A DNA stretch of 47,773 bases. Source: a bacterium (GTDB taxonomy: Bacteria > Verrucomicrobiota > Verrucomicrobiia > Limisphaerales > UBA11358). The stretch covers positions 1-47,773 of the forward strand of contig JAKALA010000027.1 of the NCBI GenBank assembly GCA_021813325.1, written 5' to 3'. The notes below the pieces were generated by a model. That model saw only the letters and a list, made by a program, of their open reading frames with translations, did no database searches and was not told the DNA's origin. This document shows, piece by piece, positions 26,619-36,753 of this stretch; positions within the stretch are counted from its first letter, which is position 1; each line of letters opens with the position of its first letter. The position numbers and the translations under genes were made by a program.

Positions 26619-27136
26619 AAAAATAATTTGCCTACGATGCGATCGCGCTCCGCCCGCCCTTGGGTGTGAAACTCAAAAGGCATGGAACGATTGTCGCCCA
26701 CCACGTAATACTGGTTGTTGCTGCAAACGATGGGGCCGTGCTCCCAATCGCATTCAAACTTCACGTAAGGTTCAGCCAGCCGCTTGCCGTCGATGTAAGC
26801 GTGGCCCTCGTGGAACGTGAGTGTTTCGCCCGGCAGCGCGATGATGCGTTTCATCAGCATGACGTGCGGGCCGGCGAGACGAACCGAGACAATATCCCCG
26901 CGCTGCGGCTCGTGCCAGCGATAGGCCAGGCAGTTGACGCAATCAAACTCGCCGTCGTGCAAGGTGGGCTGCATGGAAATGCCCTCGATGCGGATGGGCA
27001 GCAGCACGTATTTGAACGTGACGAAACAAAACGTCACCAGGGCAAGAATGCGAATCAGCGTCGCTTTGGGGCGGCGACCGATAAACGCCACTTGCAGCCA
27101 GTGAGGCTGGACCGCCTGGTCATTTGCACTCAACAC
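26615..27136 (-). CDS. lepB: Signal peptidase I
   Basis: 173 aa from a GTG at 27136 (no ATG is available before the catalytic site). One membrane anchor (about 27-47) precedes IRIEGISMQPTL with catalytic Ser54; the general base is Lys96 in VMLMKRIIALPGE. The later boxes AYIDGKRLAEPYV and YYVVGDNR (box E, GDNRxxS) are present. It cleaves signal peptides of exported proteins in the inner membrane. Small for the family but complete. Its stop overlaps the start of the NTF2-like gene by 4 bases. It is divergent from leuS (161 bp). Confidence 0.93.
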   Translation of the reverse strand: MLSANDQAVQPHWLQVAFIGRRPKATLIRILALVTFCFVTFKYVLLPIRIEGISMQPTLHDGEFDCVNCLAYRWHEPQRGDIVSVRLAGPHVMLMKRIIALPGETLTFHEGHAYIDGKRLAEPYVKFECDWEHGPIVCSNNQYYVVGDNRSMPFEFHTQGRAERDRIVGKLFL

Positions 27137-27297
27137 ATGCGTATTAAAACGCTATCCGCGCCAAAGTTTCCAGCAAACAATGCACACCAATTTCAGCCTG
27201 CTTCGGGCAGCGGAACTTTTATCTCGGCAAAGTCAGCCTTGGCGCGGGCAATTCCGCGATTGAGTCCGCTCCTTCTTCGCGTAGAATCTACCGCTCT

Positions 27298-30135
27298 ATG
27301 GCCAGCAGTCGCCGACAATATCCGTTTCACCTGATTGAACCCAAGTGGCAGCAAGCCTGGGATGCTCAACAGACCTTTCGCGCTTGGAATCCCGGGGAGG
27401 TCCTTGCGGACGGCCACCCATTTGCCAAACGCCATGGGCTTTCCGGCAAGGTGACCGCCACGCAGTTGCCGAAGAAGTTTTACATCCTCGACATGTTCCC
27501 GTATCCCAGCGGTGCGGGCCTGCATGTCGGCCATCCTGAAGGTTACACGGCCACGGACATTCTGGCGCGCTATCGTCGCGCGTGCGGTTTCAACGTGTTG
27601 CATCCGATGGGCTGGGACTCATTCGGTCTGCCCGCCGAGCAATACGCGGTCAAAACCGGACAGCATCCGCGCAAGACCACCGAGGCAAATATTGCCAATT
27701 TTACCCGCCAGATCAAAAGCCTCGGCTTCAGCTACGATTGGTCCCGCGAAGTCGCCACCACGGATGTGACCTATTTCAAGTGGACCCAATGGATTTTTCT
27801 CAAGCTCTACAATTCGTGGTTCAATCCCGAAACGAACCGAGCCGAGCCAATTGAAACTTTGGAATATCCTAAGGAATTGCGATTGATTTCAGATTGGAAC
27901 CAACTCATTTATGAGTCTGCACCCGGTGAAATCCTTTCAAAGGAACAGGAAAATGATTTCAAAAAAGAATTCCAAGAAGATTGGAATCGGAATCGTGAAA
28001 AGCTTCGCCGAGAGTTTCGCGATTCCAAGCGTCTCGCCTATGTCAGCGAAGCGCCGGTGAACTGGTGTCCGGAACTCGGCACCGTGCTGGCAAACGAGGA
28101 AGTTATTGACGGCAAGAGCGAGGTCGGCGGTTTCCCGGTCATCCGCAAGCCGATGCGCCAATGGATGCTGCGCATCACCGCTTACGCCGAAAAATTGCTG
28201 GCCGACCTCGACACGATTGACTGGAGCGATTCGCTCAAGGAAATGCAGCGGAACTGGATTGGCCGCAGTGAGGGCGCAGAAGTGGACTTTCAGATTGCCG
28301 ATTGCCAATTGCCAATTGCCGATTCAAAAATCCGCGTGTTCACCACCCGCCCAGACACATTGTTCGGCGCTACCTACATGGTTCTTGCCCCGGAGCATCG
28401 TTTGGTGGATGTGATTACCACCGAAGAGCAGTTGAGTGCGGTGGAAAATTATTGCGAACATACTGCCCGCAAAAGTGACCTGGAGCGCACCGAACTGGCC
28501 AAGGAAAAAACCGGCGTTTGGACCGGCGCTTATGCCATCAATCCCGTCAACGGCGAGAAGATTCCGATCTGGATTGCCGATTACGTGCTCGCCAGCTACG
28601 GCACCGGCGCAATTATGGCCGTGCCCGCGCATGACGAGCGCGACTTTGAGTTTGCCAAGAAATTCAGCCTGCCGATTATTCAGGTTGTTCAGCCGCCGGA
28701 CGCGAAGACTGACTGGCAGGGATTCTGTGAAAATGGCACCTCGGTGAACTCAGGCTTTCTTGATGGATTGCCCACCGCCGAAGCCAAAAAGAAAATCACG
28801 GCCTGGCTCGAAGAAAAAGCTCTTGGCCAGAAGACCATCAACTACAAGCTGCGCGACTGGCTGTTCAGCCGTCAGCGTTACTGGGGCGAACCGTTTCCGA
28901 TTGTTTGGAAGGTTGGCCCGGACGGCGAGTCCTATCACGAAGCGTTGCCGGAAAGTGCGCTGCCAGTTTTGCCGCCCACGTTGGAAGACTACAAGCCCAC
29001 GGCGAGCGGCGAACCGCCCTTGGCCCGCGCCAAAGAATGGCTGAACGAAGTGCCGGGTGCTGTCCGGGAAACAAACACCATGCCGCAATGGGCCGGCTCC
29101 TGCTGGTATTATCTTCGTTATCTGGATGCGAAGAATGCCGGCACGTTTGTTGGCAAAGATGCGGAGCATTACTGGATGAAATCCGGCGGTGACAAGCCGG
29201 GAGTTGACCTTTATGTCGGCGGCACGGAACACGCCGTTTTGCATCTGTTTTACGCACGGTTCTGGCACAAGGTTTTGTTTGATCTTGATTTGGTTTCCAC
29301 GGCTGAGCCGTTTTTCAAGCTCGTGAACCAAGGTCTCATTCTTGGAGAAGACGGCCAGAAGATGTCCAAGAGCCGCGGCAATGTGGTGAACCCGGATGAT
29401 ATTTTGAAGGAGTTCGGTGCGGATGCGTTCCGTCTCTACGAAATGTTCATGGGGCCGCTGGAAATGTCGAAGCCTTGGAGCACCAAGGGCGTTGAAGGCG
29501 TGTATCGCTTCCTCGGTCGTGTCTGGCGTCTGTTTGTGGATGAAAAATCCGAAACCGCATTTGAGCAGGCGGAAACCACCGCCGAGACGCAGAGTCGCGG
29601 AGAATTGCTGGATTTGATTCTGCTGGACGGAGCGATTACGGACGCCGCCGCCACGCCGGCACAGTTAAAAGCACTGCATGCGTGCATCAAGAAAGTCACG
29701 GAAGATTTGGACGGCATGCGCTTCAATACGGCCATCTCTGCCATGATGGTCTTCATCAATGAAGCGATGACGTGGCAAAACAAGCCGGTGACCGTGCTGA
29801 AGCCGTTTCTGCAATTGCTGGCGCCGTTTGCGCCGCACCTGGCGGAAGAACTTTGGGCCCGGCTGCATTCCACCTTTGGCCAGATCGCGCCTTCGCTTTC
29901 TTATGCGCCCTGGCCGAAGTTTGATCCGGCGCAATTGATTGAAAGCGAAATCGAACTGCCGGTGCAGGTGAACGGGAAATTCCGCGACACCATCAAGGTG
30001 CCCGTGGATGCGGACAACACCACAATCGAAGTGGCGGCCAAAGCCTCCGAAAAAGTTCAGACGTTTTTATCCGGCAAGACGGTGAAAAAAGTCATTATCG
30101 TGCCCAAGCGAATGGTGAACTTGATTGTGGGCTAA
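27298..30135 (+). CDS. leuS: Leucyl-tRNA synthetase
   Basis: 945 aa from the ATG at 27298. Class I signatures: HVGH (76-79) in [11 protein letters not shown] and KMSKS (688-692) in [13 protein letters not shown]. The editing (CP1) domain, [14 protein letters not shown] and a C-terminal anticodon-binding domain are in order. Three stretches look inserted relative to the usual protein: about residues 33-55 ([20 protein letters not shown]), about 197-240 with a charged helix, and about 333-345 ([13 protein letters not shown]), encoded by 7-base repeats. The first and third coincide with repeat-like DNA yet keep the frame. All catalytic motifs are intact, so the enzyme should be functional. Confidence 0.96.
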   Translation: MASSRRQYPFHLIEPKWQQAWDAQQTFRAWNPGEVLADGHPFAKRHGLSGKVTATQLPKKFYILDMFPYPSGAGLHVGHPEGYTATDILARYRRACGFNVLHPMGWDSFGLPAEQYAVKTGQHPRKTTEANIANFTRQIKSLGFSYDWSREVATTDVTYFKWTQWIFLKLYNSWFNPETNRAEPIETLEYPKELRLISDWNQLIYESAPGEILSKEQENDFKKEFQEDWNRNREKLRREFRDSKRLAYVSEAPVNWCPELGTVLANEEVIDGKSEVGGFPVIRKPMRQWMLRITAYAEKLLADLDTIDWSDSLKEMQRNWIGRSEGAEVDFQIADCQLPIADSKIRVFTTRPDTLFGATYMVLAPEHRLVDVITTEEQLSAVENYCEHTARKSDLERTELAKEKTGVWTGAYAINPVNGEKIPIWIADYVLASYGTGAIMAVPAHDERDFEFAKKFSLPIIQVVQPPDAKTDWQGFCENGTSVNSGFLDGLPTAEAKKKITAWLEEKALGQKTINYKLRDWLFSRQRYWGEPFPIVWKVGPDGESYHEALPESALPVLPPTLEDYKPTASGEPPLARAKEWLNEVPGAVRETNTMPQWAGSCWYYLRYLDAKNAGTFVGKDAEHYWMKSGGDKPGVDLYVGGTEHAVLHLFYARFWHKVLFDLDLVSTAEPFFKLVNQGLILGEDGQKMSKSRGNVVNPDDILKEFGADAFRLYEMFMGPLEMSKPWSTKGVEGVYRFLGRVWRLFVDEKSETAFEQAETTAETQSRGELLDLILLDGAITDAAATPAQLKALHACIKKVTEDLDGMRFNTAISAMMVFINEAMTWQNKPVTVLKPFLQLLAPFAPHLAEELWARLHSTFGQIAPSLSYAPWPKFDPAQLIESEIELPVQVNGKFRDTIKVPVDADNTTIEVAAKASEKVQTFLSGKTVKKVIIVPKRMVNLIVG
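27398..27416. repeat. Short dispersed repeat, copy 2, inside leuS
   Basis: AGGTCCTTGCGGACGGCC lies in the codons for the extra N-terminal stretch of LeuRS. It shares CTTGCGGACGG with 21687-21706. Its core GTCC-TTGC-GGAC is palindromic. The +1 frame reads RGGPCGRPP, a string I remember as recurring in spurious peptides from related genomes. Confidence 0.4.
28294..28321. repeat. Four 7-bp tandem units (ATTGCCR) within leuS
   Basis: Four consecutive copies of ATTGCC plus G or A (G, A, A, G), followed by ATTC. They encode part of [13 protein letters not shown] in the editing domain. Units of 7 bases rotate the frame, so the peptide is not a simple repeat. Confidence 0.8.
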
Positions 30136-30161
30136 AATTTGTCAGTTTCGTTTGGAAACTG

Positions 30162-30194
30162 CCGGTTTCATGGCTCCCAGCCAACGGAAACCGG
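30162..30194. other. Two-step hairpin between leuS and the GH51 gene
   Basis: CCGGTTTC (30162-30169) pairs with GAAACCGG (30187-30194), with an inner GGCT/AGCC stem (30172-30175 with 30179-30182). It lies in the spacer between two converging genes. No T-run follows on either strand, so it is not a standard terminator; it may still mark transcript ends or be a repeat palindrome. Confidence 0.4.
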
Positions 30195-30302
30195 TGTGTT
30201 GTTGACGAACAACAAATGGCGGTAGCGGTATTATCACGAATGATTGGTGATGCCTGGCGGCTTTTGCCGACGTCGCAAGCTGATTCTACTTCATGGATTC
30301 GA

Positions 30303-32768
30303 CTAAAATCGAATGACGGTCACGGAGTGGGCTGGTGTCGTCAGCGTGGTTTGGCCGTTGATTAATTCATGCGTCCATTGCGCCGTTGCGGGCTTCACAG
30401 ATTCGGGGGTGTCTGCCGTGTTTTGGGCATCCAACTGACCCACCAGCGTGGTGATCCTGGCTTGCGGACGAGCCGGCGTGAAGCCGATGATGCGCAAGGG
30501 CACCGTGGTTAATCGCTCGCTTAGGTTGACGATTTGCAGCACCAGCGTTTTGCCGTCCTCGCTTTTGGTGGCGGTTACATCAAGGCCTGGATTCGAACAA
30601 TCGGCTTTGACCACGAGTGGCTGATGATTCCGCGAATACATCTGTGTCACGTAGCCCGGCGGTTGCAGCCAGACTTGGGATGGATTTAAGAACAGCAACC
30701 CCTGGTCCCAGCCGTTGTCGTTTTGGCCGTCGGGCTGAAGGCCATTCGCCGAACACGTGATCGGCAGACGCCCATCCCGCATGATGGCGTTAATGGCCAG
30801 GGCATTGGCCAGGGCGCGGCGCTGTCCATGATTGTTCGCGTTGAGTTCAAACACGAGCACTTTGTGCTTCGCGCCACCGGCGATTTTGTCCAGGGCATCA
30901 ATGTAAGAGAGCATGGCCGGCAAGGTGGCATCCGGGCGCGGGCCCTCTGTCCAAACGTGCAGGTCAAACCAGACTTCGCGATCGTGTTGCTTCGCCAATT
31001 GCAGAATCTTTTGCTGGGCGGCGAGAGTCGTGATGCCGCCGTCGGCACCGCTGAAATGAAACGGATCAGTGATGACACGGTGATATGAAAAATCGCCGAC
31101 GATGAGAATGATCGAAGGGTCTTTCGCCCAAATCACCTCCGCCAGGGCCTTGAACTTCGCGTAATATTCATCATCCACGCGCTCCTCGTTGCCGAGTTCG
31201 ATATATTTCAGGCGATACGGTTTGGGATGTCCGTCAGCGACCCGGCGTTTGCCCCATTCACTGTTGGCGGGGCCGTTGAGGTAATCCAGGAGATCGGCCA
31301 TGTCCTGGGGCGATTCATTGATGTCGAAGTCGGGAATGCCGAGAAAATCCGCCGCTTCGCAGAAATTCAGGAAATCAAAAATGCCCCAGCCGTCGGAAGC
31401 ATCCGGATACCAATGGCCTTCGTAGGGCGGACGGAACGCGCGCGGTCCAATCATTTTCTTCCAGCGATATTCCGGATTGTTGACCATGCTGCCGCCGTAG
31501 CGCAGCACCGTGACGCCTTGCTGGATCAAGCCTTCGGCGATGTCTTTGCGCACCGGCAGATTTTTGAATCGTCCCCACGCGCCGGGTTGCAGAAAGGCGT
31601 AACCGATGGTGATTGCGCCGGGTTGGCGGAGCTTGATGGCGAAACGTCCGTGCGTGTCAGCGGAGTCGGGTTTTAATTTGAAATCAACCCGCTGCCAGTC
31701 GCCGGCTTTGAGTTTCAGTGGTTTTTGTGCATAAACGACGGAGCCTTCCCGGTTTTCCAAGGACACCGAAAACGCGGCTGGCTTTTCCGCCCGTGCATAG
31801 ACATAGCCTTCGTAGGTTTTGCCTTTGACGAAATTCATGCCCCAGCGATTGAGACTCTGATTTTCAATGCCCATTTCACCAGCGCCGCCGTCAAAAGTGA
31901 TTTGCTGGCTTTGCGGGCCGGAAAAAGCGTTTTGGTTGGCCAGCGAAAAACTTCCATGCGCAGTGCCGGTGCGGATTGGCCGCCACATGCCGCTGACGAC
32001 ATCTGACGGGCTGCCTCCGTTGTCATATGCAAACGGAATGGTTTGTTCAGTCGCTGCCGCACGAACGGTGAAATGACGGAAGCAAACCTTGTGCTGCCAG
32101 ATGCGCAAGCCGATGGCGCCCGCTGCCAGCGGATGTTCCGTGTCGGTGTATTCCGTAACGGGCTGGTCATTGACGAACACGGCGAACGATTTTGGCTGCA
32201 GACGCACGGTCAGCTTGATCCATTCGTTCACCGGCACCGCGCACGGCACGCGTTGAATGGGTTCCCAGTTTTGCCGGTGGCGTCCCAATACCAGAAATCC
32301 GGGACGTTCCAGCGAGATTTCGTAGCCGGTAAAAACGTCCGCTCCCTTGCCGGCGTCTTTGACATCGATAATCAACCCGCCATTGCCACCGGTGGATTCC
32401 GTCAATTTCACTTCCACGCTGATTTCACCAGTCGCGACCGCCGGACCGTCCCATGATATTTTTGCGCCATCGCTGCCCACGCCTTGAACACTGCCGTCGC
32501 CCGCGACGGTCCAGCGCCCGCCGTAAGCCGCAAAATGTTTCAAGGGCAACTGCGCGGCGGGTTCGGCGAAGCTCTCGCCAAAAATCATCTGGCTGTCAAT
32601 GCCGCCGTAGATTTCGTGATTCACGTCCTCAATGCAGGCACCGGTCAGATACGGGGTGATGGGGTGCAGCACTTGATCGGCGTGGACGGAGATTCCGGTT
32701 TCCTGTGCGCGCCCGATGACCGTGGTCATGGCAAAGCCAGCCGCCAAAAGCAGTGATGCGAATTTCAT
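30303..32768 (-). CDS. Secreted GH51-type alpha-L-arabinofuranosidase with inserted lectin-like domains
   Basis: 821 aa from the ATG at 32768, which gives a clean signal peptide (MKFASLLLAAGFAM to GRAQ). The frame is open ten codons further. The N-terminal GH51 hallmark (PYLTGACIEDVNHEIYGGID followed by QMIFGESF) is interrupted by a jellyroll of the DUF1080/LamG kind (about 80-240; WIKLTVRLQPKSFAVFVND) and a CBM4/9-like sandwich (about 260-395). The barrel resumes with LRYGGSM. The predicted acid/base is Glu528 in IELGNEERVDD and the nucleophile is Glu641 in KVLVFELNANNHG. It would release terminal alpha-L-arabinofuranose from arabinan or arabinoxylan. GH127 lies upstream in the same orientation with 36 bases between. 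Confidence 0.9.
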   Translation of the reverse strand: MKFASLLLAAGFAMTTVIGRAQETGISVHADQVLHPITPYLTGACIEDVNHEIYGGIDSQMIFGESFAEPAAQLPLKHFAAYGGRWTVAGDGSVQGVGSDGAKISWDGPAVATGEISVEVKLTESTGGNGGLIIDVKDAGKGADVFTGYEISLERPGFLVLGRHRQNWEPIQRVPCAVPVNEWIKLTVRLQPKSFAVFVNDQPVTEYTDTEHPLAAGAIGLRIWQHKVCFRHFTVRAAATEQTIPFAYDNGGSPSDVVSGMWRPIRTGTAHGSFSLANQNAFSGPQSQQITFDGGAGEMGIENQSLNRWGMNFVKGKTYEGYVYARAEKPAAFSVSLENREGSVVYAQKPLKLKAGDWQRVDFKLKPDSADTHGRFAIKLRQPGAITIGYAFLQPGAWGRFKNLPVRKDIAEGLIQQGVTVLRYGGSMVNNPEYRWKKMIGPRAFRPPYEGHWYPDASDGWGIFDFLNFCEAADFLGIPDFDINESPQDMADLLDYLNGPANSEWGKRRVADGHPKPYRLKYIELGNEERVDDEYYAKFKALAEVIWAKDPSIILIVGDFSYHRVITDPFHFSGADGGITTLAAQQKILQLAKQHDREVWFDLHVWTEGPRPDATLPAMLSYIDALDKIAGGAKHKVLVFELNANNHGQRRALANALAINAIMRDGRLPITCSANGLQPDGQNDNGWDQGLLFLNPSQVWLQPPGYVTQMYSRNHQPLVVKADCSNPGLDVTATKSEDGKTLVLQIVNLSERLTTVPLRIIGFTPARPQARITTLVGQLDAQNTADTPESVKPATAQWTHELINGQTTLTTPAHSVTVIRF

Positions 32769-32804
32769 GTAAATAGACTGTAAACTTGATGTTTGCATGC
32801 GCGC

Positions 32805-35273
32805 TTATTTGACGCGCCATTCCAAAATGCCCCCGGACCAATCGGGCTGAAGTTGCACTTCCAGGCGTAACGCCGCAGCGTTAATGGGCTTGAACGTGAC
32901 ACGGTTAAATTTATCCATGTCTGTTCCATAGCCCGAAGTGTTTTCAACCGGCTTCCATTCGTCAGTGCCGCCGGCGGGTTTCCAGTCCGCGCCCTCCTTG
33001 TAGAGCAGACGCCACGATTGCGGGACGCGGCACTGGGCGTGAACGCGCCGTTCATCCCACCAGTAAACTTCCACTTCGGAAACCGTTTGTGGCTGCGCAA
33101 AATCGTATTGCACCCATTCCTTGGTGCCACGGTGATCCCACCAGGTGAAGCGTGGAATTTTATTGTCGTCCGATGCGGCTGGTTCCAATTGATCATTCAG
33201 TGCTTTCACCGTGTCGTTGGCGAAACAGTGCGACGCTGAAGCCTTTGCCTGACTGGCCAGAGTCGGAGCGGCCAGTGGCTTCGCTTTCAAGGCTGTTTCC
33301 GCAACCCAAACCATCATGTCTGTGGGCTGACGATTTGCATTGGCGAAGTAAGGAATGGCGGTGAATTCCATGTTGGTGATGCCCGGCGCTTCAGTTCCAG
33401 CGATATAAAGTTGATCGCCCCAATCCACTTGATGCACGCTGCACGCCTGGCCTTGCACCACCGTGATGCCACCCAGCAGTTGCGGACGAAATTCCGCGGT
33501 GAGCGCCGAACCAGGCGGCAGGAAGAGGTTGCGCGTGGTGCCGCCGTTGTCGAGTCCTTCCAGGCAATAAACGATCGGCCCGCGTTGCAACGCCACCCGG
33601 CCTTGATCCGCTTCAATTTTGGGATTGGCATAAACCCTTTCCGCAGTCATCGGCAAATCCAGTTCCACCGAGTCGCCTTGATGCCATTCCCGTTTCAGAC
33701 TGGCATACCCGCCAGCGGTTGACCAATGACTCAGCGTTTGTCCATTGATGCGAATGGCCGGTGCGGAACACCACGCGGGCAGGCGCAGATTGACGGCAAA
33801 GGTGGCCGGAGTCGTCGGATTGATGGATAACTTCACTTTGCCGTTCCACGGATAGTCGGTGGTCTGCGTTAGCGAAACATCAGCGCCGGCCAGTTTGACG
33901 GTTGCGCGGCTGCCGATGTAAAGATTCACGAAAATGCTGTCCGCATTTTGAGCGTAAAGGTAGCCCGGCAATGCGCCCATCGCTTTCAGAAACATGGGCG
34001 GACAGCACGGGCACGGATGCCACTCCCAGCGTTTGCGTTGGGCGCCCGCTTCCAGCGGGTTTTCGTAGAAATAACAGTTGCCGGCGGTGGCCACGCCGCT
34101 GAGCAGGCCGTTATACAACACGCGTTCCAGTTCATCGGCGTAACGCGCGTTGCCGGTCGCCAGGTTCAGATCGTGATGGAAAAACGCGGCGGCAACTGCG
34201 GCGCAGGTTTCAGCGTAACCGCTGTTCGGCAGGAAATAGTCAGGGCCAAACTTTTCGTCATTGCTTTCGGCGCCCACGCCGCCGGTTAGATACATGCGGC
34301 GGGTGACCATGTTGGTCCATAAACGTTTTGCTTCAGCCAAATATTCCGGTCGATGGGCGGCTTCGCCGGCGGAGACCAATCCGCAGCACAGTAACATGGC
34401 GCGCACGGCGTGGCCTTCGATGGTTTCCTGCTGGAGCACTGGAATGGCGTCCTGGTCGTAAGCCCCGAAATCGATGCGACCTTCGTGATGCCCGCGTGCA
34501 TCAATCCAAAATTCCGCGAGTTCCAGATAATTCCGTTCCTTCACCGGCACCGACAGGCGGGATTTTAAATCGGGTTGTTCCTTGAACAGTTGGTAAAGCG
34601 ACACGAACGACGCTTCGCCCAGCGCATGGCCGGGAATGAGGTTTTGCTTTGGTGCCGGCCCCATGACTTCGGTCATGTAATTGGCCATTCGCACGGCGAC
34701 ATTCAGCAGCTTGGTTTTTCCCGTGGCCCGATAATAATGCACGCCTGCTTCCACCAGCGCTCCGGCGTTGTAGAGATCATGCTGCCAGCGGTCATTGCCG
34801 CCGTTGGCGCCCCAGTGGTGCGTCGGTTCCTTGAGCTGAGTGTAGGTATTGATGTAACCGTTGGGATCTTTATCGGCGGCGGCGGCGATGCGGTCAATGT
34901 AAGCATCCAGACGCGCTTCCAACTTTGGATCCGGTTGGGCGAGCAAAAAATCCGCGGCGCCGGTGATCATTTCATAAAGGAGTCCGTCAAACCAAGGTTC
35001 GCCGTAGTGCTGGCCACTTTTGCCTTCCGTCACCAGATCAAAATTCGTCAACGTGCCGTCGCGCTCGAATTTGTCGAGGCAGTCGGGAAGGGTGACCTCG
35101 CGCCAGACCTTGAGTTTGGGGGACCAAAATGCATCCTCGATTTGCACCCGTGGAATCGGCACAGATTGGAGCTGTGGGATTTTCGATTCCCGGGCAGGGC
35201 TGCCGGCGGTGAATGACAGGAGCGCGGCGGTGAGTATTGATGGACCCATTAAAGAGCGTGCCGTAGTTCGCAT
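32805..35273 (-). CDS. Secreted GH127-type beta-L-arabinofuranosidase
   Basis: 822 aa. Signal peptide (about 1-28), then the GH127 (DUF1680) catalytic domain. The zinc/cysteine site of the family is present: Glu355 and Cys357 in YAETCAAVA, and Cys423-Cys424 in CPCCPPMF, where the last Cys is the nucleophile in HypBA1. Other family blocks are HYGEPWFDGLLYEMI and YNGLLSGV. From about residue 660 a galactose-binding-like (F5/8 type C) domain follows (ENTSGYGTDMDKFNRVTFKP). It should act on beta-linked L-arabinofuranose, as in plant glycoproteins or pectin side chains. First gene of a GH127-GH51 pair. Confidence 0.92.
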   Translation of the reverse strand: MRTTARSLMGPSILTAALLSFTAGSPARESKIPQLQSVPIPRVQIEDAFWSPKLKVWREVTLPDCLDKFERDGTLTNFDLVTEGKSGQHYGEPWFDGLLYEMITGAADFLLAQPDPKLEARLDAYIDRIAAAADKDPNGYINTYTQLKEPTHHWGANGGNDRWQHDLYNAGALVEAGVHYYRATGKTKLLNVAVRMANYMTEVMGPAPKQNLIPGHALGEASFVSLYQLFKEQPDLKSRLSVPVKERNYLELAEFWIDARGHHEGRIDFGAYDQDAIPVLQQETIEGHAVRAMLLCCGLVSAGEAAHRPEYLAEAKRLWTNMVTRRMYLTGGVGAESNDEKFGPDYFLPNSGYAETCAAVAAAFFHHDLNLATGNARYADELERVLYNGLLSGVATAGNCYFYENPLEAGAQRKRWEWHPCPCCPPMFLKAMGALPGYLYAQNADSIFVNLYIGSRATVKLAGADVSLTQTTDYPWNGKVKLSINPTTPATFAVNLRLPAWCSAPAIRINGQTLSHWSTAGGYASLKREWHQGDSVELDLPMTAERVYANPKIEADQGRVALQRGPIVYCLEGLDNGGTTRNLFLPPGSALTAEFRPQLLGGITVVQGQACSVHQVDWGDQLYIAGTEAPGITNMEFTAIPYFANANRQPTDMMVWVAETALKAKPLAAPTLASQAKASASHCFANDTVKALNDQLEPAASDDNKIPRFTWWDHRGTKEWVQYDFAQPQTVSEVEVYWWDERRVHAQCRVPQSWRLLYKEGADWKPAGGTDEWKPVENTSGYGTDMDKFNRVTFKPINAAALRLEVQLQPDWSGGILEWRVK

Positions 35274-35673
35274 GGTGATTGATTAAATTGCTTGTGTCGG
35301 GTTCAGCATGATTTCCTCTCAATGGGTGTCAAACATGAAAACGCTGGTTCGGACTGATAACCATGCGGAAAGCGTCTGCCGCCGGGCGCAAACGCCGCGT
35401 TTGGATGGTCGGTATGTTTCAAGCGGCCAATGGTTCCGGAGCCGACGCAATGAGTCCATGAGTTTTGTCGCCGGCAAAATTGAGAAATTTTGTCAGGCGT
35501 GGTTTGGGATTGTTGGTCAAAGACTGGCCGACTTTAAAACGTTCTCACAAATCACGATTTCTGAACAACGCTTGGAGTTGGCCGTTGGACTTCCATTTAA
35601 TGTGTCTTGCATTTTGAGTAGAACTTGAAACCTTGCAGTCATAGTCCGATATAACATCAAATTCATTTTCAAT
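35274..35673. other. Non-coding divergent spacer between GH127 and the YVTN gene
   Basis: About 400 bases without a supported gene; a 106-codon open frame inside shows no family pattern. It must hold the promoter of the GH127-GH51 pair (minus strand) and that of the YVTN gene. A weak candidate for the latter is TTGAAA (35625-35630) with TATAAC (35650-35655), 19 bases apart, close to the gene start. No operator-like palindrome stood out. Confidence 0.4.
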
Positions 35674-36678
35674 ATGAAAAGTCACCTCCTCTGTATGCTC
35701 ACTCTCAGCTTGGCCGCCACCCTGGAAAGTCAGGCCGGTCAATACCGGTTGCTGAAAGAAATCCCGGTGGGCGGCGAAGGCGGCTGGGATTATCTGTCGG
35801 TGGATTCGCCGCCGCATCGTCTGTATGTTTCGCACGGGAACAAGGTGGTGGTGATTGACACGGCCACAGAAACGGTTTGCGGGGAAATCACCGATACGCC
35901 CGGCGTTCATGGCGTGGCCATTGCCCCGGAATTGGGCCGTGGCCTGGCGACTTGCGGCCGGGAAAACAAAGGCGCGGTCATTGATTTGAAGACATTGCAG
36001 ATTCTTTCCAAAGTGGACACGGGCGCCAATCCGGATGGCATGCTTTACGAGCCGGGGCGGAAGGAATTTTACACCTTCAATGGCCGGGGCCGCTCCGCCA
36101 CGGTGATTGACGCGCAGACGGAAAAGGTGGTGGCCACGATTCCGCTTGGCGGCAAACCCGAGTTTGCCCAGGCCGATGCGCCGGCGGGTTTGGTGTTCAA
36201 CAATCTCGAAGACAAGAGCGAAGTGGCGGTGATTGACGCGCAGAAACATGAAGTCGTGAACCGCTGGCCCATTGCGCCCGGCGAAGAGGCCAGCGGCATG
36301 GCGTTCGATGAAAAGAATCACCGGTTGTTTCTGGGCTGCGGCAACAAGTTGATGGTGATGCTGGACAGCGCGACGGGAAAAGTTTTGGCCAGCGTGCCGA
36401 TTGGCCAGGGCGTGGATGCCAATGCCTTTGACCCGGAAACCGGTCTTGCCTTTGCCTCCTGCGGCGATGGCACAGTGACGATTGCCAAAGCCGAAGGGGA
36501 CAAGCTGACGGTGGTGCAGACCCTCACCACCGAACGCGGCGCGCGCACCATGACGATCGACCCGGCCACGCACAAGATCTATCTCGCCACGGCCAAATTT
36601 GACGCGCCGGCGGAAGGCCGGCGGCGCGGCCGGATGACGCCGGACAGCTTCAAGATTTTGGTGTATGGCCCGGAGTAA
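35674..36678 (+). CDS. Secreted YVTN/YncE-like beta-propeller protein
   Basis: 334 aa with a signal peptide (about 1-21, ending ESQA). It carries repeated propeller blades of the YVTN type: RLYVSHGNKVVVIDTATETV, GAVIDLKTLQILSKVDTGAN, SATVIDAQTEKVVATIPLGG, SEVAVIDAQKHEVVNRWPIA and KLMVMLDSATGKVLASVPIG, roughly 45 residues apart, giving about seven blades. These proteins are often periplasmic with unknown ligands (YncE binds single-stranded DNA; others go with quinoprotein or metal systems). It lies 75 bases before the PepSY lipoprotein gene and may belong with the efflux set downstream. Confidence 0.88.
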   Translation: MKSHLLCMLTLSLAATLESQAGQYRLLKEIPVGGEGGWDYLSVDSPPHRLYVSHGNKVVVIDTATETVCGEITDTPGVHGVAIAPELGRGLATCGRENKGAVIDLKTLQILSKVDTGANPDGMLYEPGRKEFYTFNGRGRSATVIDAQTEKVVATIPLGGKPEFAQADAPAGLVFNNLEDKSEVAVIDAQKHEVVNRWPIAPGEEASGMAFDEKNHRLFLGCGNKLMVMLDSATGKVLASVPIGQGVDANAFDPETGLAFASCGDGTVTIAKAEGDKLTVVQTLTTERGARTMTIDPATHKIYLATAKFDAPAEGRRRGRMTPDSFKILVYGPE

Positions 36679-36753
36679 GTTCGAAAAATGACAGTTTTTT
36701 CATTTTCGATTCATGGCCGGTTCAGAATGGTTTGCTGAACTAGGACTGCGGAA

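Noticed and set aside
28294-28321. CRISPR-like repeat
   Set aside because: Units are 7 bases, directly tandem and inside leuS; there are no spacers and no cas genes in the window.
30162-30194. Terminator of leuS or GH51
   Set aside because: A good hairpin exists but no T-run follows on either strand; listed only as a structure.
35308-35628. 106-codon frame in the spacer before the YVTN gene
   Set aside because: No conserved pattern, no good ribosome site, and it lies in a divergent promoter region.
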